Part shown: piece by piece, positions 17,779 to 26,807 of the stretch | Layout: each line of letters begins with the position of its first letter | How positions within the stretch are numbered: position 1 is the first letter of the stretch | Assembly: GCA_016182965.1 (NCBI GenBank) | Contig: JACPFM010000038.1 | Location: 1 to 61,003 of the forward strand | Direction: 5' to 3' | DNA from: Deltaproteobacteria bacterium | GTDB taxonomy: Bacteria; Myxococcota_A; Polyangia; Polyangiales; JADJMO01 | DNA length: 61,003 nt | Program-made: the position numbers and the translations under genes | Notes under the pieces: generated by a model | Database searches by the model: none | What the model saw: only the letters and a program-made list of their open reading frames with translations | What the model was told of the DNA's origin: nothing

Positions 17779-17928
17779 CGGCGACGAGCGCGGAAATCAC
17801 GCGTTCTCGTCGTCGCCGGCACCAGCGTATCTCAGACCAGAGCAGGGGGATTGCCGCACCTACTGCGCAACGGCTTCGATCACCGCAAGGTCCACATGGC
17901 GGTCGTCGTGCAGCGGATGGAGGCTCGC
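17779..17928 (+). pseudogene. Internally deleted fragment of the PEP-synthase-like gene region
   Basis: 17779-17850 matches the upstream region of the intact gene at about 23453-23527. 17860-17923 matches codons at about 24072-24132 (LRNGFDHRKVHMAVVVQRM). The 540 or so nt that separate these blocks in the intact locus are missing here. It is a relic of a second copy with a large internal deletion. Confidence 0.7.
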
Positions 17929-17954
17929 GTGGATGGATGGTTCGGCGAGGTAAT
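17929..17954 (-). pseudogene. Inverted scrap of the SEC-C gene
   Basis: AGGCTCGCGTGGATGGATGGTTCG is the exact complement of 12186-12209 in the SEC-C gene (coding EAR-type residues around [10 protein letters not shown]), with one extra base in the part that follows. It is joined directly to the PEP-synthase fragment. On its own the match is short, but the position at a junction is clear. Confidence 0.55.
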
Positions 17955-18187
17955 CGTCGAAACCGAGAGTGGCAACGAGTGGAAGGCGCCGGTGCTTCAA
18001 TGACGCCATTCGTGCAGCCATCCTCTCGAGCAGATATCGCGCAGTCGCTGGGCCCGCGAACACCGCGCGGCAACTCGAGCGGGGGTTCGGAAGCCTCGAG
18101 AAGCTCGTCGAGGCCGGAGCTGATGTGCGGGCTGTTGATTGCTACGACGGCTGCGCGTCGGTGATACTTGGTACCGGATCGACCTGG

Positions 18188-18493
18188 CTAGGCGCTCTTC
18201 CTATCGCGATTGTCGACCATCACCGGCGAGTTGAGAAAGTCGATCGTTGGCGGCGAACCGAACTTCTGCTCGACGAACGCCCTCCACTCCCCATTGTAGA
18301 GCCGGTCTGCATCCGCGCGCGAGGCCCACACGTAGATGCCGCCGGCACGGCGGCCGTCCTCGCTCACGTAGAAGTACTTGGTCAACAGGCCGGCGACGCC
18401 CTGGAACATCGGCACCGCTGCCTGGAACTGAGCAGACATCTCCTCGGCCGTGGTGGCCTTCGGCAGCTGGAACGTGACGATGGCGATGACCAT
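18188..18493 (-). CDS. YdhR-like monooxygenase-fold protein
   Basis: The 101-residue product begins MVIAIVTFQLPKATTAEEMS and contains GLLTKYFYVSEDGRRAGGIY and VWASRADADRLYNGEWRAFV, the pattern of the YdhR/ABM-like ferredoxin-fold family. Relatives are small dimeric proteins proposed to be mono-oxygenases. It starts after GGAGGTCAT. It seems intact, with fragments on both sides. Confidence 0.8.
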   Translation of the reverse strand: MVIAIVTFQLPKATTAEEMSAQFQAAVPMFQGVAGLLTKYFYVSEDGRRAGGIYVWASRADADRLYNGEWRAFVEQKFGSPPTIDFLNSPVMVDNRDRKSA

Positions 18494-18569
18494 GATGACC
18501 TCCTCCCTGGTGTGGTTGACCCAGGTCGGCGGTGCCCGACCTGATTTCTGCTAACGCGGTCCGCCGGCG

Positions 18570-18671
18570 AGTACGGGACAAGGCCGTGGGCCCCGCGCCG
18601 GCGAATTTCCCGCCGCACGACGTGAGCAGGATCGCGAGCGCAAGCCGGGGTGCGGTGGCGGGCGCCGCCAT
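18570..18671 (-). pseudogene. Possible lipoprotein signal-peptide scrap
   Basis: From ATG 18669-18671 the frame reads MAAPATAPRLALAILLTSCG and then GKFAGAGPTAL, a signal peptide with a lipobox-like LLTSC. It then passes into sequence with no protein character. Probably the start of a lost lipoprotein gene. Confidence 0.35.
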
Positions 18672-18733
18672 CGGTCGTCCGATGCCGCCGCCGCGACGGT
18701 GTCGCGTTCGTGATGGCGATGCGGAGCGACGGG

Positions 18734-18773
18734 TCAGAGCGCCAGGCCGTAGGTGTTGAGCGCGCTCGCGTTC
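18734..18773 (-). pseudogene. Beta-barrel 3' end, inverted fragment
   Basis: On the minus strand this reads ANASALNTYGLAL and a stop, matching the last residues of the barrel at 4936 (NASALNTYGTFGLAF). The middle of the same kind of gene lies 27 nt away on the plus strand, so one of the two pieces has been inverted. Confidence 0.55.
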
Positions 18774-18799
18774 GCCCCCCGGCCGGCACGGTCCCGGGC

Positions 18800-18918
18800 A
18801 TGACGGTCTCCGCGAACGAGAACCGCTTCGCGGTCTGGCCGGGCGCGTCGCTCCTCTTCCCCTTCGAGAACGGCTCGTCTTTCGTCGGTATCGATGCGAA
18901 GTACGTGTTCGTCGTTGA
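18800..18918 (+). pseudogene. Beta-barrel middle fragment
   Basis: ENRFAVWPGASLLFPFENGS and SFVGIDAKYVFVVD match about residues 148-185 of the barrel protein at 4936 (SRFAVWPGAMFLFPFEQGS). The similarity is clear but diverged, so this comes from a paralogue and is not a recent copy. Confidence 0.65.
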
Positions 18919-19310
18919 TGTGGTCCTTCTGTGCACTGGAGCGGTCGACGTTTCCGAACTCCGGCGGCAGGATCGTCATCGCGCTGTGCGTCGCGACGTC
19001 CGGGAAGGTGCCGGAGCCCTGCGGTGGTCGCCTCGCTGCAGCCGCAGGGGTCGACGGGCGCTCTGCGACGCGATCGATGGGGTAACGCGACGGGGGGACC
19101 GCCGGCGGCCCGTGGCCGGAGCGCGATTGACCAGGTCACGCGCTCGGCGCGGCGGCTAGCCCGACGGCCGCGTTGGCGTGCCCGACCATCGTCACGTTCC
19201 GCGCTCAGCCAGCACAGGCGCAGCGCAAGGCGTCCGCGGGGCTACGGTTTACGAGTGGGACGCGGCATACTGGGCCTTCGCCGGTAGTTCGTCCGGACGT
19301 GCGAGGCTCC

Positions 19311-19982
19311 ATGTGCCGTTTGTCTGTCGTCGTTGTGTGCGCTGCCCTCGCGAGCTGCGGGGACGCCCCCGCTCCTGAAGGAGGAGTCGTCCGCAGCGGC
19401 TCGATCGATCCGGTGATCGCAGCGGACATCATCGCGTTCAACCAGCAAGCCGAGGGCAGCGCATCCTTTCGACAGCTCGGGATCATCTGTCGTTGGGAGC
19501 TCCCCATTTCTGTCTTTGTCCAGCCGCCCGTCGAGCGCGCCAACGCCGAAGCGGCCTTGAAGTACTGGGAGTCCGCCGCCGGCGTCCGGTTCGCGTTTGT
19601 CGGGAGCGACGAGTCGCCTCGGATCGTCTTCCGAGAGGGAACCGACGGGATCGCCGTCGTGGAGAGGGGCTTCGGCGCGCGCTCGGGGATCGACGGCACG
19701 TTCGCTGACAATCGCGCGCGATCTGGCTTCGTCGTTCTCAACTCGGTGGCAGCGCGCTGCAGCCTGTCCGACCCGTTGTGTGTGTACATCTATCGCCACG
19801 AGCTGGGGCACGCGCTCGGATATCTCGCCCACAACAAGATCCCCCGCGGCCTCATGTCCGAGATCGGCGAGCGAAGCACGACCTTCGATCAGCGCGAGAT
19901 CGACATGGTGCGACAGCTCTACGCGCTCCCGCATGGAGCGCGCGTGGAGCCCGACGGCTCGTGGAGCGTGCCGGTGAGGTGA
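19311..19982 (+). CDS. Matrixin-like zinc metalloprotease lipoprotein
   Basis: From ATG 19311 the 223-residue product starts MCRLSVVVVCAALASCGDAP, a signal peptide with lipobox LASC. The zinc site is YRHELGHALGYLAH, a metzincin HExxHxxGxxH-type motif with the catalytic Glu, followed by a Met-containing turn (RGLMSEIG). Upstream, ALKYWESAAGVRFAFVG is the typical matrixin entry helix and strand. It probably cleaves proteins at the cell surface. It converges with the CapA gene, 5 nt away. Confidence 0.85.
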   Translation: MCRLSVVVVCAALASCGDAPAPEGGVVRSGSIDPVIAADIIAFNQQAEGSASFRQLGIICRWELPISVFVQPPVERANAEAALKYWESAAGVRFAFVGSDESPRIVFREGTDGIAVVERGFGARSGIDGTFADNRARSGFVVLNSVAARCSLSDPLCVYIYRHELGHALGYLAHNKIPRGLMSEIGERSTTFDQREIDMVRQLYALPHGARVEPDGSWSVPVR

Positions 19983-19987
19983 TCTCT

Positions 19988-21247
19988 TCAGCGCGCCGAA
20001 TCTTCAGCGATCCCGCTCGATTGCTTGCACTCGGGCGTCGTTCTCACCGGTTGCCACGGGTAGCGGACGTTCCACTCGCCGTACATCGAGGTCGAGAGGT
20101 CGCGGCTGCTCCGGTAACCACCCACGTCATCGATCGCGACCACGTTCCACCGATCGGTGTACCGCGTGTAGAGCGGCATGTAACGGACGCCGTTCACGAA
20201 CGCCTTGCCATTCGAGCCGCGGGTGAGCCCGAGGTACAGCAGGATCGAGCTTCGGCGCGCGAGCGTGAGCGTCGGGTGCCGGCTGATGAAGTTGCCGAGC
20301 GAGTAGATGATGAACGTCTCGCGACCATCCTTCGTGAGGTACTTCTCCCACGGCTGCAGCACGTGCGGGTGATGTCCGAGCACGGCGGTCGCGCCGGCGT
20401 CGAGCACCTGCCGCGCGAGCCGACGCTGCCACTCGTTGGGGGTGTCGGAGTACTCGTTGCCCCAATGCGGGGTGACGATGACCGCGGCGACGTCGCTGCG
20501 CCGGGCCAGTGACGACACCGTCGAGACGAGCCGATCGGTCTCGAGAAGGCAGTGCAGCACCTGATCGCTCGAGTCCGCGATTCCGTTGGTCGAGAACGCG
20601 CAGCTCACGAAGTGAATGTCGGAGCCGTTTCGGTGGACCCGCGCAGACCACGGTCCGGTCTCCCACGAGCGCACCGTGCCACTGTGCTTCAGGCCCGCGG
20701 CGTCGAGCGCGTCGAGCGTTCGGTCGATGCCGAGCCTACCGCGGTCGAGTGCGTGGTTGTTGCCGGTCGATACGTAGTCGAAGGACGCATTACGGAGCGC
20801 GGTCGCGACCGAGCGGTGCATGTTCGCGACCGGCGAGCCGGTGTAGACCCAGTTGTCGAACACCCTACCGGGATCGGGCGCCAGGCTGCCATCGACGGCG
20901 ATGCCGTAGGCCGTCGGGGCCTCGAGGTTTCCGGTCGTCAAGTTGGCGTCGTCGAGGAACTTCGTGACGTTTCCCCAGAGCGATGACCAGCCGCGCGCGT
21001 AGGCCTGCTTCTGAATCGCCTCGTGCCCCATGATGTCGCCGACCGATGCGATGGTGACACGCTCGCCTGGCGAGCACGCGCGCGCGAACCGAAGCGGCCC
21101 GGCGGCGAGGGGCGAGGACAGTCGATCCGTCCCGATCGCCTCCTCGTCGACGAACTCCTCGCGATCGGTCTCCGCCTGGTGCTCGGGCCCATCGGAGCAG
21201 CCGGCGACCATCGCGATGACGATCCCCAGCGCATCTCGCGGTCGCAT
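19988..21247 (-). CDS. CapA-family lipoprotein (metallophosphatase-like)
   Basis: This 419-residue protein begins MRPRDALGIVIAMVAGCSDG (lipobox VAGC). Its metallophosphatase-like core has ASVGDIMGHEAIQKQ, TTGNLEAPTA, YVSTGNNHALDRGRLG, VIVTPHWGNEY, GHHPHVLQPWEKY and YSLGNFISRHP. These are the metal-binding motifs of the PgsA/CapA family, which supports poly-gamma-glutamate export in Bacillus. Here no PGA synthase is nearby, so the role is open. Start, length and motifs are all complete. Confidence 0.88.
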   Translation of the reverse strand: MRPRDALGIVIAMVAGCSDGPEHQAETDREEFVDEEAIGTDRLSSPLAAGPLRFARACSPGERVTIASVGDIMGHEAIQKQAYARGWSSLWGNVTKFLDDANLTTGNLEAPTAYGIAVDGSLAPDPGRVFDNWVYTGSPVANMHRSVATALRNASFDYVSTGNNHALDRGRLGIDRTLDALDAAGLKHSGTVRSWETGPWSARVHRNGSDIHFVSCAFSTNGIADSSDQVLHCLLETDRLVSTVSSLARRSDVAAVIVTPHWGNEYSDTPNEWQRRLARQVLDAGATAVLGHHPHVLQPWEKYLTKDGRETFIIYSLGNFISRHPTLTLARRSSILLYLGLTRGSNGKAFVNGVRYMPLYTRYTDRWNVVAIDDVGGYRSSRDLSTSMYGEWNVRYPWQPVRTTPECKQSSGIAEDSAR

Positions 21248-21581
21248 GATGTCACGCGCTCGTGCAACGCCGGGACCGACCGCCCGGGCTCCTCGCGCTC
21301 CACGCCACTACGATCGCAGTGCACGCGTCGCGCCTTGCGAGTCGCCGGCTGGGAGACCTGGCTCGCGCCACGCTTCAATCGCCGAAGCCCCACGCGACGC
21401 ACGAGGTCGCGCACAGCTGCGCTCACACCGATCAGCTTGCGCACATCGCGGCTGCGGACGTTCGAGGCGGGAGGGTCGGCTCTTGTTCGCGGGACTGACG
21501 CGCTGGCGACGAGGCCCGAGCGTCGCTTCGGCGGCTGGTACGCTCCGGAGTCGACACGTGCCGCCGATCGGGAGGATCGAC
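21248..21581. other. Intergenic region between capA-like and GST genes
   Basis: Divergent spacer of 334 bp. It must hold promoters for both genes, but no clear -35/-10 pair or operator stands out. A GGGAGG ribosome site precedes the GST start at 21582. Confidence 0.5.
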
Positions 21582-22241
21582 ATGATCACACTCTATGGCT
21601 TCGGACGAATCTTCCCCGGGGGCGTCGGCGAGACGAAAGACCTCCGGGCGCAGTGGGCGCTCGAGGAAACGGGGCTGCCCTATCGAGTCCACGCGCTCGA
21701 CCACACCGCCGGCGATCTCGATGGCGATGCCTATCGGCGAATCAGCCCGTTCCGCCAGGTGCCGGTCATCGACGACGACGGTTTCGTGGTGGCCGAGTCG
21801 GCTGCGGTGGTGCTCTATGTCGCCGAGAAGGCCGGCAAGCTGATCCCGAATGACTTCCGGGGCCGCACGCGCGTCGTCCAGTGGTGCTTCGCCGCGGTCG
21901 GCACCGTCGAGCCGACCCTCACCTGCCGCGACCTCCTCGAGATCTTCGACGGCGACAAGACCGCCCCGAAGCTCCACAGCGAGGTGCGCAAGCTCGCAGG
22001 CCGCTGGCTCGGCGACCTCGAGCGCCGCCTCGAAGCTCGCGAGTGGATCGCCTGCTCCGACTTCACGGCGGCCGACATCATGATGTCCGGCGTCCTGCGC
22101 TCCATCCGCAAGACCGACCTGATGGAGCCCTTCCCCAGGATCAGGGCGTATCACGAGCGCTGTCAGGCGCGGCCGGCCTGGCAGCGCACGCTCGGCCTGT
22201 ACGCGGAGCGACTCGGCGTGCGCGTCGCCGACATCCGCTAG
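21582..22241 (+). CDS. Glutathione S-transferase
   Basis: The start is ATG 21582 with GGGAGG 7 nt upstream. The 219-residue product has the thioredoxin-fold domain (WALEETGLPYRVHALDH, the cis-Pro in FRQVPVIDDDG and ESAAVVLYVAEK) and the helical C-terminal domain (WLGDLERRLEAREWIACSDF, TAADIMMSGVLRSI with the N-cap Asp). GSTs conjugate glutathione to electrophiles or act in peroxide defence. It is not a close copy of the truncated GST at 155. Confidence 0.9.
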   Translation: MITLYGFGRIFPGGVGETKDLRAQWALEETGLPYRVHALDHTAGDLDGDAYRRISPFRQVPVIDDDGFVVAESAAVVLYVAEKAGKLIPNDFRGRTRVVQWCFAAVGTVEPTLTCRDLLEIFDGDKTAPKLHSEVRKLAGRWLGDLERRLEAREWIACSDFTAADIMMSGVLRSIRKTDLMEPFPRIRAYHERCQARPAWQRTLGLYAERLGVRVADIR

Positions 22242-22256
22242 CGCACCACGCGCGCG

Positions 22257-22661
22257 TCAGGGGATCTCGAGATCCACCGGAACGTCCCCGCTCGACAGCT
22301 GCAGCACGACCTGACACTTCGACGCGCTGAGGGCGTGGTTGAAACCGACGTCGGCTTCGGCCCGCGCGCCCGGCTCGATGCGGATCGGGCCCGAAGGGGG
22401 CGCCCACACCTCACGCTCGTCGTCGATGCGCAGCTCCACGCCGCGAAGCTCCACGGGCGCGGTGCCGCGGTTCGCGATCGCGACGCCGAGGCGTCCGGTC
22501 TGCCGCACGAGCCCACTCAGCTCGATGTCGAGATCGCCGACGCGACGCTTGAACCCCGACGAGCCGTACTCCCAGCCCACCGGATCGTACCGACGCAGCA
22601 CCGACCCGCACATCCCGCCGACGAGCAGCGGCGCGAGACATAGCAAGATCCATCGACGCAT
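22257..22661 (-). CDS. Small secreted protein, unknown function
   Basis: The start is set at ATG 22659-22661 (MRRWILLCLAPLLVGG), giving a signal peptide and 134 residues. The mature part is beta-rich (LDIELSGLVRQTGRLGVAIA, PVELRGVELRIDDEREVWAP), like a single immunoglobulin-type domain. A Cys in GGMCGS could serve as a poor lipobox. It converges on the GST gene. Confidence 0.65.
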   Translation of the reverse strand: MRRWILLCLAPLLVGGMCGSVLRRYDPVGWEYGSSGFKRRVGDLDIELSGLVRQTGRLGVAIANRGTAPVELRGVELRIDDEREVWAPPSGPIRIEPGARAEADVGFNHALSASKCQVVLQLSSGDVPVDLEIP

Positions 22662-22809
22662 CACGCCCTCCATGACCAGGTCGCAAGCATCGGACACGAC
22701 GACGCCGAGCCGTAAGGCGTCGCGTGACGACTCCGCGTGCGGGCACTCTTCAAACGCGACCGCAGCCTCGACGCTGGCATCGGGTCGCAGCTCCACGAGC
22801 GCATCGATA

Positions 22810-23307
22810 TCAGTACATGGGCGGCGCGCCGCCCGGCATTCCGGCGTTCGGCGGCGAGGCCGCGCCGGCGACCGCGAGGCTGTTCGGGTTCATCGGATCG
22901 ACCCGCACGTCGAGCCAGGCGCCCTGCTGGAACAAGGCCAGATTCAGCTCCGGGACGAACTTCTGCACCTGGGCCGTGTACGGCGGGCGGCCCTGCAGAT
23001 GCACCTCGAGCGACAGCAGCAGGCTGATGGATCGCTGCACACCGATCTTGATGACCGCGCCGCCGTGCTGCATGCCGAGGACGCGCGCCTGCCCCGGCGT
23101 GCCCGTGGCGAGGAGCCGCTGCTCGTTGGCGAGGCGGGCACGTCCCTTCCGGAAGAAGATCACGAGGAGCAGCAAGGGCAGCGCCAAGCTGGCGACGACG
23201 ATGAGGATGACGATCTCGGGCTCGAGCGGAATGTAGAACGAGCCGGGGCCACCCCTGTTGAATTTCGGTTTCGCGAACTCGACCGCGTACCCCACCAAGT
23301 CGGTCAT
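22810..23307 (-). CDS. Membrane protein with DUF3592-like soluble domain
   Basis: The 165-residue product has one transmembrane helix at about 32-52 (IVILIVVASLALPLLLLVIF). The following soluble beta domain has a TGTPGQARVLGMQ start, VEVHLQGRPPYTA-like strands and VRVDPMNPNSLAV, the order seen in DUF3592-type proteins. It ends with a Gly/Pro-rich tail. Role unknown. Confidence 0.65.
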   Translation of the reverse strand: MTDLVGYAVEFAKPKFNRGGPGSFYIPLEPEIVILIVVASLALPLLLLVIFFRKGRARLANEQRLLATGTPGQARVLGMQHGGAVIKIGVQRSISLLLSLEVHLQGRPPYTAQVQKFVPELNLALFQQGAWLDVRVDPMNPNSLAVAGAASPPNAGMPGGAPPMY

Positions 23308-23556
23308 GGCCGTGATCCTATCGTCGCGTCGGAACGCTGCGCAACGAGCCGCGCACGCCCGATTCGTCGCTTCGCGGCCCGCAGCCGAGTACGCTTGCTT
23401 TCGATTCGTCGAGGAAGTCGGGCCCTCGGCTGCGGTGCACGAAGGCTTTATCGGCGACGAGCGCGAAAATCACGCGTTCTCGTCCTCGCCAGCATCAGCG
23501 TATATCACAGCAGGGGGCTTGCCGTAAGCCCCATTTCATGTCGCATAGTGCTCGAC

Positions 23557-26232
23557 ATGACGAATCCTCCGGCGCAGATCGCGACGGGCCACGTGTTGGA
23601 CCTCGCCGAGATCGGTCACACGCAGGTCGCGCGCGTCGGCGGCAAGGGCGCGCACCTCGGAGAGCTGTGCCGAATCGCCGACGTCCGCGTGCCTCCCGGC
23701 TTCTGCATCACGACCGACGCCTTCCGGCGGATGTTGCTGCGCGTGCCGTCGATCGACGAGCGGCTCGATCGGCTCTCGTGTCTGGAGCCGGACGATCGCG
23801 AGGCGATCGGGGCGATCAGCGAAGACCTCCGCCGAACGATCGAGGCGCTCGCCTTCGAAGACGATCTCGCGGGCGAGATCGCGGCCGCGCTCGCGCGGGT
23901 CGGCGAAGACTCCGCATGGGCGGTCCGCTCCAGCGCGACGGCGGAGGATCTCGCCACCGCGTCGTTCGCCGGCCAGCACGACACGTATCTGAACGTCGTC
24001 GGGTGCGCGGCGGTCCTCGAGCACGTGCGCCGGTGCTGGGCCTCGCTCTTCACCGAGCGCGCGGTCGCCTACCGACTGCGCAACGGCTTCGATCACCGCA
24101 AGGTCCACATGGCGGTCGTCGTGCAGCGGATGGTCTCCCCGCACGCGGCCGGCGTGCTCTTCACCGCCGATCCGGTCACCGGCCATCGCAAGATCGTCTC
24201 CATCGAGGCCAGCTTCGGGCTCGGCGAGGCGCTCGTCTCCGGCCGCGTGAACGCCGACGTCTACAAGGTTCGGGACGGCGCGATCGTCGCCCGAGCGATC
24301 GGCGAGAAACAGCTCGCCGTTCATGCGTCGCCCGAGGGCGGCACGCGGGAATGCGAAGTGGAGCCGTCACGACAGCGCGAGCCGGCGCTGACCGACGCAG
24401 AGGTCCTGCAGCTCGCCGAGCTGGGCCTTCGGATCGAAGCGCACTTCGGCCGCCCGCAGGACATCGAGTGGTGTCTCGGGCCTACGCGTGAAGGTGGCGT
24501 CCACATCGTGCAGAGCCGGCCGATCACCGCGTTGTATCCCATCCCCGCCGCGCCCGACGGAGAGAACCGCGTGTACATCTCGGTCGGTCATCAGCAGATG
24601 ATGACCGATCCGATGATGCCGCTCGGGCTCTCGCTCTTTCTGCTGACGACCCCTGCGCCGATGGTCGAAGCGGGCGGCAGACTGTTCGTCGACGTGACGC
24701 GGCTGCTCGCGTCGCCCGCGCGCCGCGCGGCCTTGCTCGACGGAATGGGCAAGTCCGATCCGCTGATTCGCGACGCGCTCGAGACCGTCGTCGCCCGCGG
24801 CGACTTCCTCCGCACGCTCGAGGTCGAGGAGCCCGTCCGCGCGCCGGCTCCGCCTCCGCCGCTCGAGAGCGATCCGGCGGTGGTCGACGATCCGGCGACG
24901 GCGGGCGTCGCTCTCGTGCACGAGCTGATCGCGCAAACCGAGGCCTCGCTAGCGTTGTTGAAGCGCGAGCTCCGCACGAAGTCCGGCCCCGCGCTGATCG
25001 AGTTCATCGTCGCCGACGTGCAGGAGCTGAAACGCGGTCTGTTCGTTCCGCGAAGCATGCAGGTGATCATGGCGGCGATGGAGGCCACCTGGTGGCTGAA
25101 TGATCGGCTGCGCGCCTGGCTCGGAGACGGCGAGAAGAACGCGGCCGACACGCTCGCGCAGTCGGTGCCGCACAACGTCACGTCGGAGATGGGGCTCGCG
25201 CTCCTCGAAGTCGCCGACGTGATCCGCGCGCACCCGGAGGTGGTCGCGTTCCTGAAGCGCGGTCCGGGCGACGGCTTCCTCGACCAGCTGCCGAAGCTCG
25301 CGGGCGGGAACGAAGCGCGCGACGCGATCGTCGCCTACCTCGATCGGTACGGCGTGCGCTGCGTCGGCGAGATCGACGTCACGAGGCCGCGCTGGCGCGA
25401 ACGACCGAGCGCACTCTTGCCGATGATCCTCGCGAACGTCGCGAACTTCGCGCCCGGCGAGAGGGCGCGACGCTTCGAGCGCGGAGAGCGAGCGGCACGG
25501 GAGAGGGAGCAGGAGCTGCTCGCGCGCGTGCGCGACCTGCCGGACGGGGAGCGCAAAGCCGAGGAGACGAAGCGGAAGATCGACTGCCTGCGGACCTTCG
25601 CCGGGTACCGCGAGTACCCGAAGTTCGGGCTGATCAGCCGCTACTTCGAGTACAAGCAGGCGCTGCTCGGAGAGGCCGACCGCCTCGTGCGCGCGGGCGT
25701 GCTGCGCGCGAAGGAGGACATCTTCCTCCTCCGGTTGCAGGAGCTGCACGAGGTCGTGCGCACGCAGCAGGTGGACGAGCAGCTCCTCCGGCAACGCGCC
25801 GCCGCCTTCGCGTCGTATCGCGCGCTCACGCCGCCGCGCGTGCTCACCTCCGACGGCGAGGTCCTCGACGGCGCGTACCTTCGCGACGACTTCCCGCCCG
25901 GCGCGCTCGTCGGCCTGGCGGTCTCCGCCGGCGTCGTCGAAGGGCGCGCGCGCGTCGTCTTGAACGCGGAAGAGGCCGACCTCGCGCCGGGCGACATCCT
26001 CGTCACCGCGTACACCGACCCGAGCTGGACGCCGCTCTTCGTCGCGATCCGCGGCCTCGTCACCGAGGTCGGCGGCTCGATGACCCACGGCGCGGTGATC
26101 GCGCGGGAGCTCGGCCTGCCCGCCGTGGTCGGCGTCGAGCACGCCACCCGACGAATCCGCGACGGCCAGCGCATCCGCGTGCACGGGAGCGACGGTTACG
26201 TAGAGATCCTCGACGCGTGTCGGTCGGCGTAA
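23557..26232 (+). CDS. PEP-synthase-like enzyme, rifampicin phosphotransferase (Rph) type
   Basis: From ATG 23557 the product has 891 residues. Residues 1-320 are the PPDK/PEP-synthase ATP-grasp domain (VGGKGAHLGELCRIADVRVP, AVRSSATAEDLATASFAGQ, GVLFTADPVTG, DIEWCLG, HIVQSRPIT). A long helical middle part follows, and the C-terminal swivelling His domain carries TEVGGSMTHGAVIARELG with the phospho-accepting His near 842. The order ATP domain, middle domain, His domain and the length of nearly 870 fit Rph, which inactivates rifamycins using ATP. A distant relative with another substrate cannot be excluded. A deleted partial copy is at 17779-17928. Confidence 0.75.
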   Translation: MTNPPAQIATGHVLDLAEIGHTQVARVGGKGAHLGELCRIADVRVPPGFCITTDAFRRMLLRVPSIDERLDRLSCLEPDDREAIGAISEDLRRTIEALAFEDDLAGEIAAALARVGEDSAWAVRSSATAEDLATASFAGQHDTYLNVVGCAAVLEHVRRCWASLFTERAVAYRLRNGFDHRKVHMAVVVQRMVSPHAAGVLFTADPVTGHRKIVSIEASFGLGEALVSGRVNADVYKVRDGAIVARAIGEKQLAVHASPEGGTRECEVEPSRQREPALTDAEVLQLAELGLRIEAHFGRPQDIEWCLGPTREGGVHIVQSRPITALYPIPAAPDGENRVYISVGHQQMMTDPMMPLGLSLFLLTTPAPMVEAGGRLFVDVTRLLASPARRAALLDGMGKSDPLIRDALETVVARGDFLRTLEVEEPVRAPAPPPPLESDPAVVDDPATAGVALVHELIAQTEASLALLKRELRTKSGPALIEFIVADVQELKRGLFVPRSMQVIMAAMEATWWLNDRLRAWLGDGEKNAADTLAQSVPHNVTSEMGLALLEVADVIRAHPEVVAFLKRGPGDGFLDQLPKLAGGNEARDAIVAYLDRYGVRCVGEIDVTRPRWRERPSALLPMILANVANFAPGERARRFERGERAAREREQELLARVRDLPDGERKAEETKRKIDCLRTFAGYREYPKFGLISRYFEYKQALLGEADRLVRAGVLRAKEDIFLLRLQELHEVVRTQQVDEQLLRQRAAAFASYRALTPPRVLTSDGEVLDGAYLRDDFPPGALVGLAVSAGVVEGRARVVLNAEEADLAPGDILVTAYTDPSWTPLFVAIRGLVTEVGGSMTHGAVIARELGLPAVVGVEHATRRIRDGQRIRVHGSDGYVEILDACRSA

Positions 26233-26432
26233 CGCCGTGTCATGGCGCCCCAAACGGTCGGTCCGCCGATCGGCGTTACTCTGACGCAGTGCAACCTATT
26301 CGGTCTTCGATGAACGTCACCTTGGACGAACCGAGTAGCCGCTGACCTCCTGACGACCCGACCTGCGCGCCGAGGCGATCGCACAGGTAGACGCACGATA
26401 CACCTGGCACCTACACTGACGCCGGCGCCTGC

Positions 26433-26807
26433 ATGAGCCTCGGCATATATCCCGTGCTCGATCGCGACATCGAGTGGTGGGCCGAGGTCGGCGAGACGCT
26501 GTTCGAGCAACTCGATTGGCTCAACGAGCTCGCCGAACAGGCCGGCGCGCGGACCCTCTTGTCGTTCTACGGTTGGCCGACGTTCAGTGTCCCCGGGGAT
26601 TTCGAGGGCGATCGCGACGATCTACGCGCGCTGCTCGGGCCACCCACGTGGCACTCGCCAACCGAGCTTCGTGCGACGATCAAGACACTCCGGCGGGCGC
26701 TCGGAGAGACTTTCGCGGGGCCGATCGAAGACGAGCTCGAGGCCCTCGATCGCGTGGCCGAGAAAGCCTCGGTAACGGGCGCACGCGTGTACCTGGACTT
26801 CTCGTAG
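26433..26807 (+). CDS. Hypothetical 124-residue protein
   Basis: The frame reads MSLGIYPVLDRDIEWWAEVG, then a helix (LFEQLDWLNELAEQAG), TLLSFYGWPTFSVPGDF, and a helical second half (ELRATIKTLRRALGETFAG). It is soluble and acidic, with good codon use. No family was recognised. Confidence 0.65.
   Translation: MSLGIYPVLDRDIEWWAEVGETLFEQLDWLNELAEQAGARTLLSFYGWPTFSVPGDFEGDRDDLRALLGPPTWHSPTELRATIKTLRRALGETFAGPIEDELEALDRVAEKASVTGARVYLDFS

Noticed and set aside
22339..23556. A much longer N-terminus for the PEP-synthase-like protein
   Set aside because: The upstream frame is open but overlaps two minus-strand genes and lacks protein character; homology begins just after ATG 23557.
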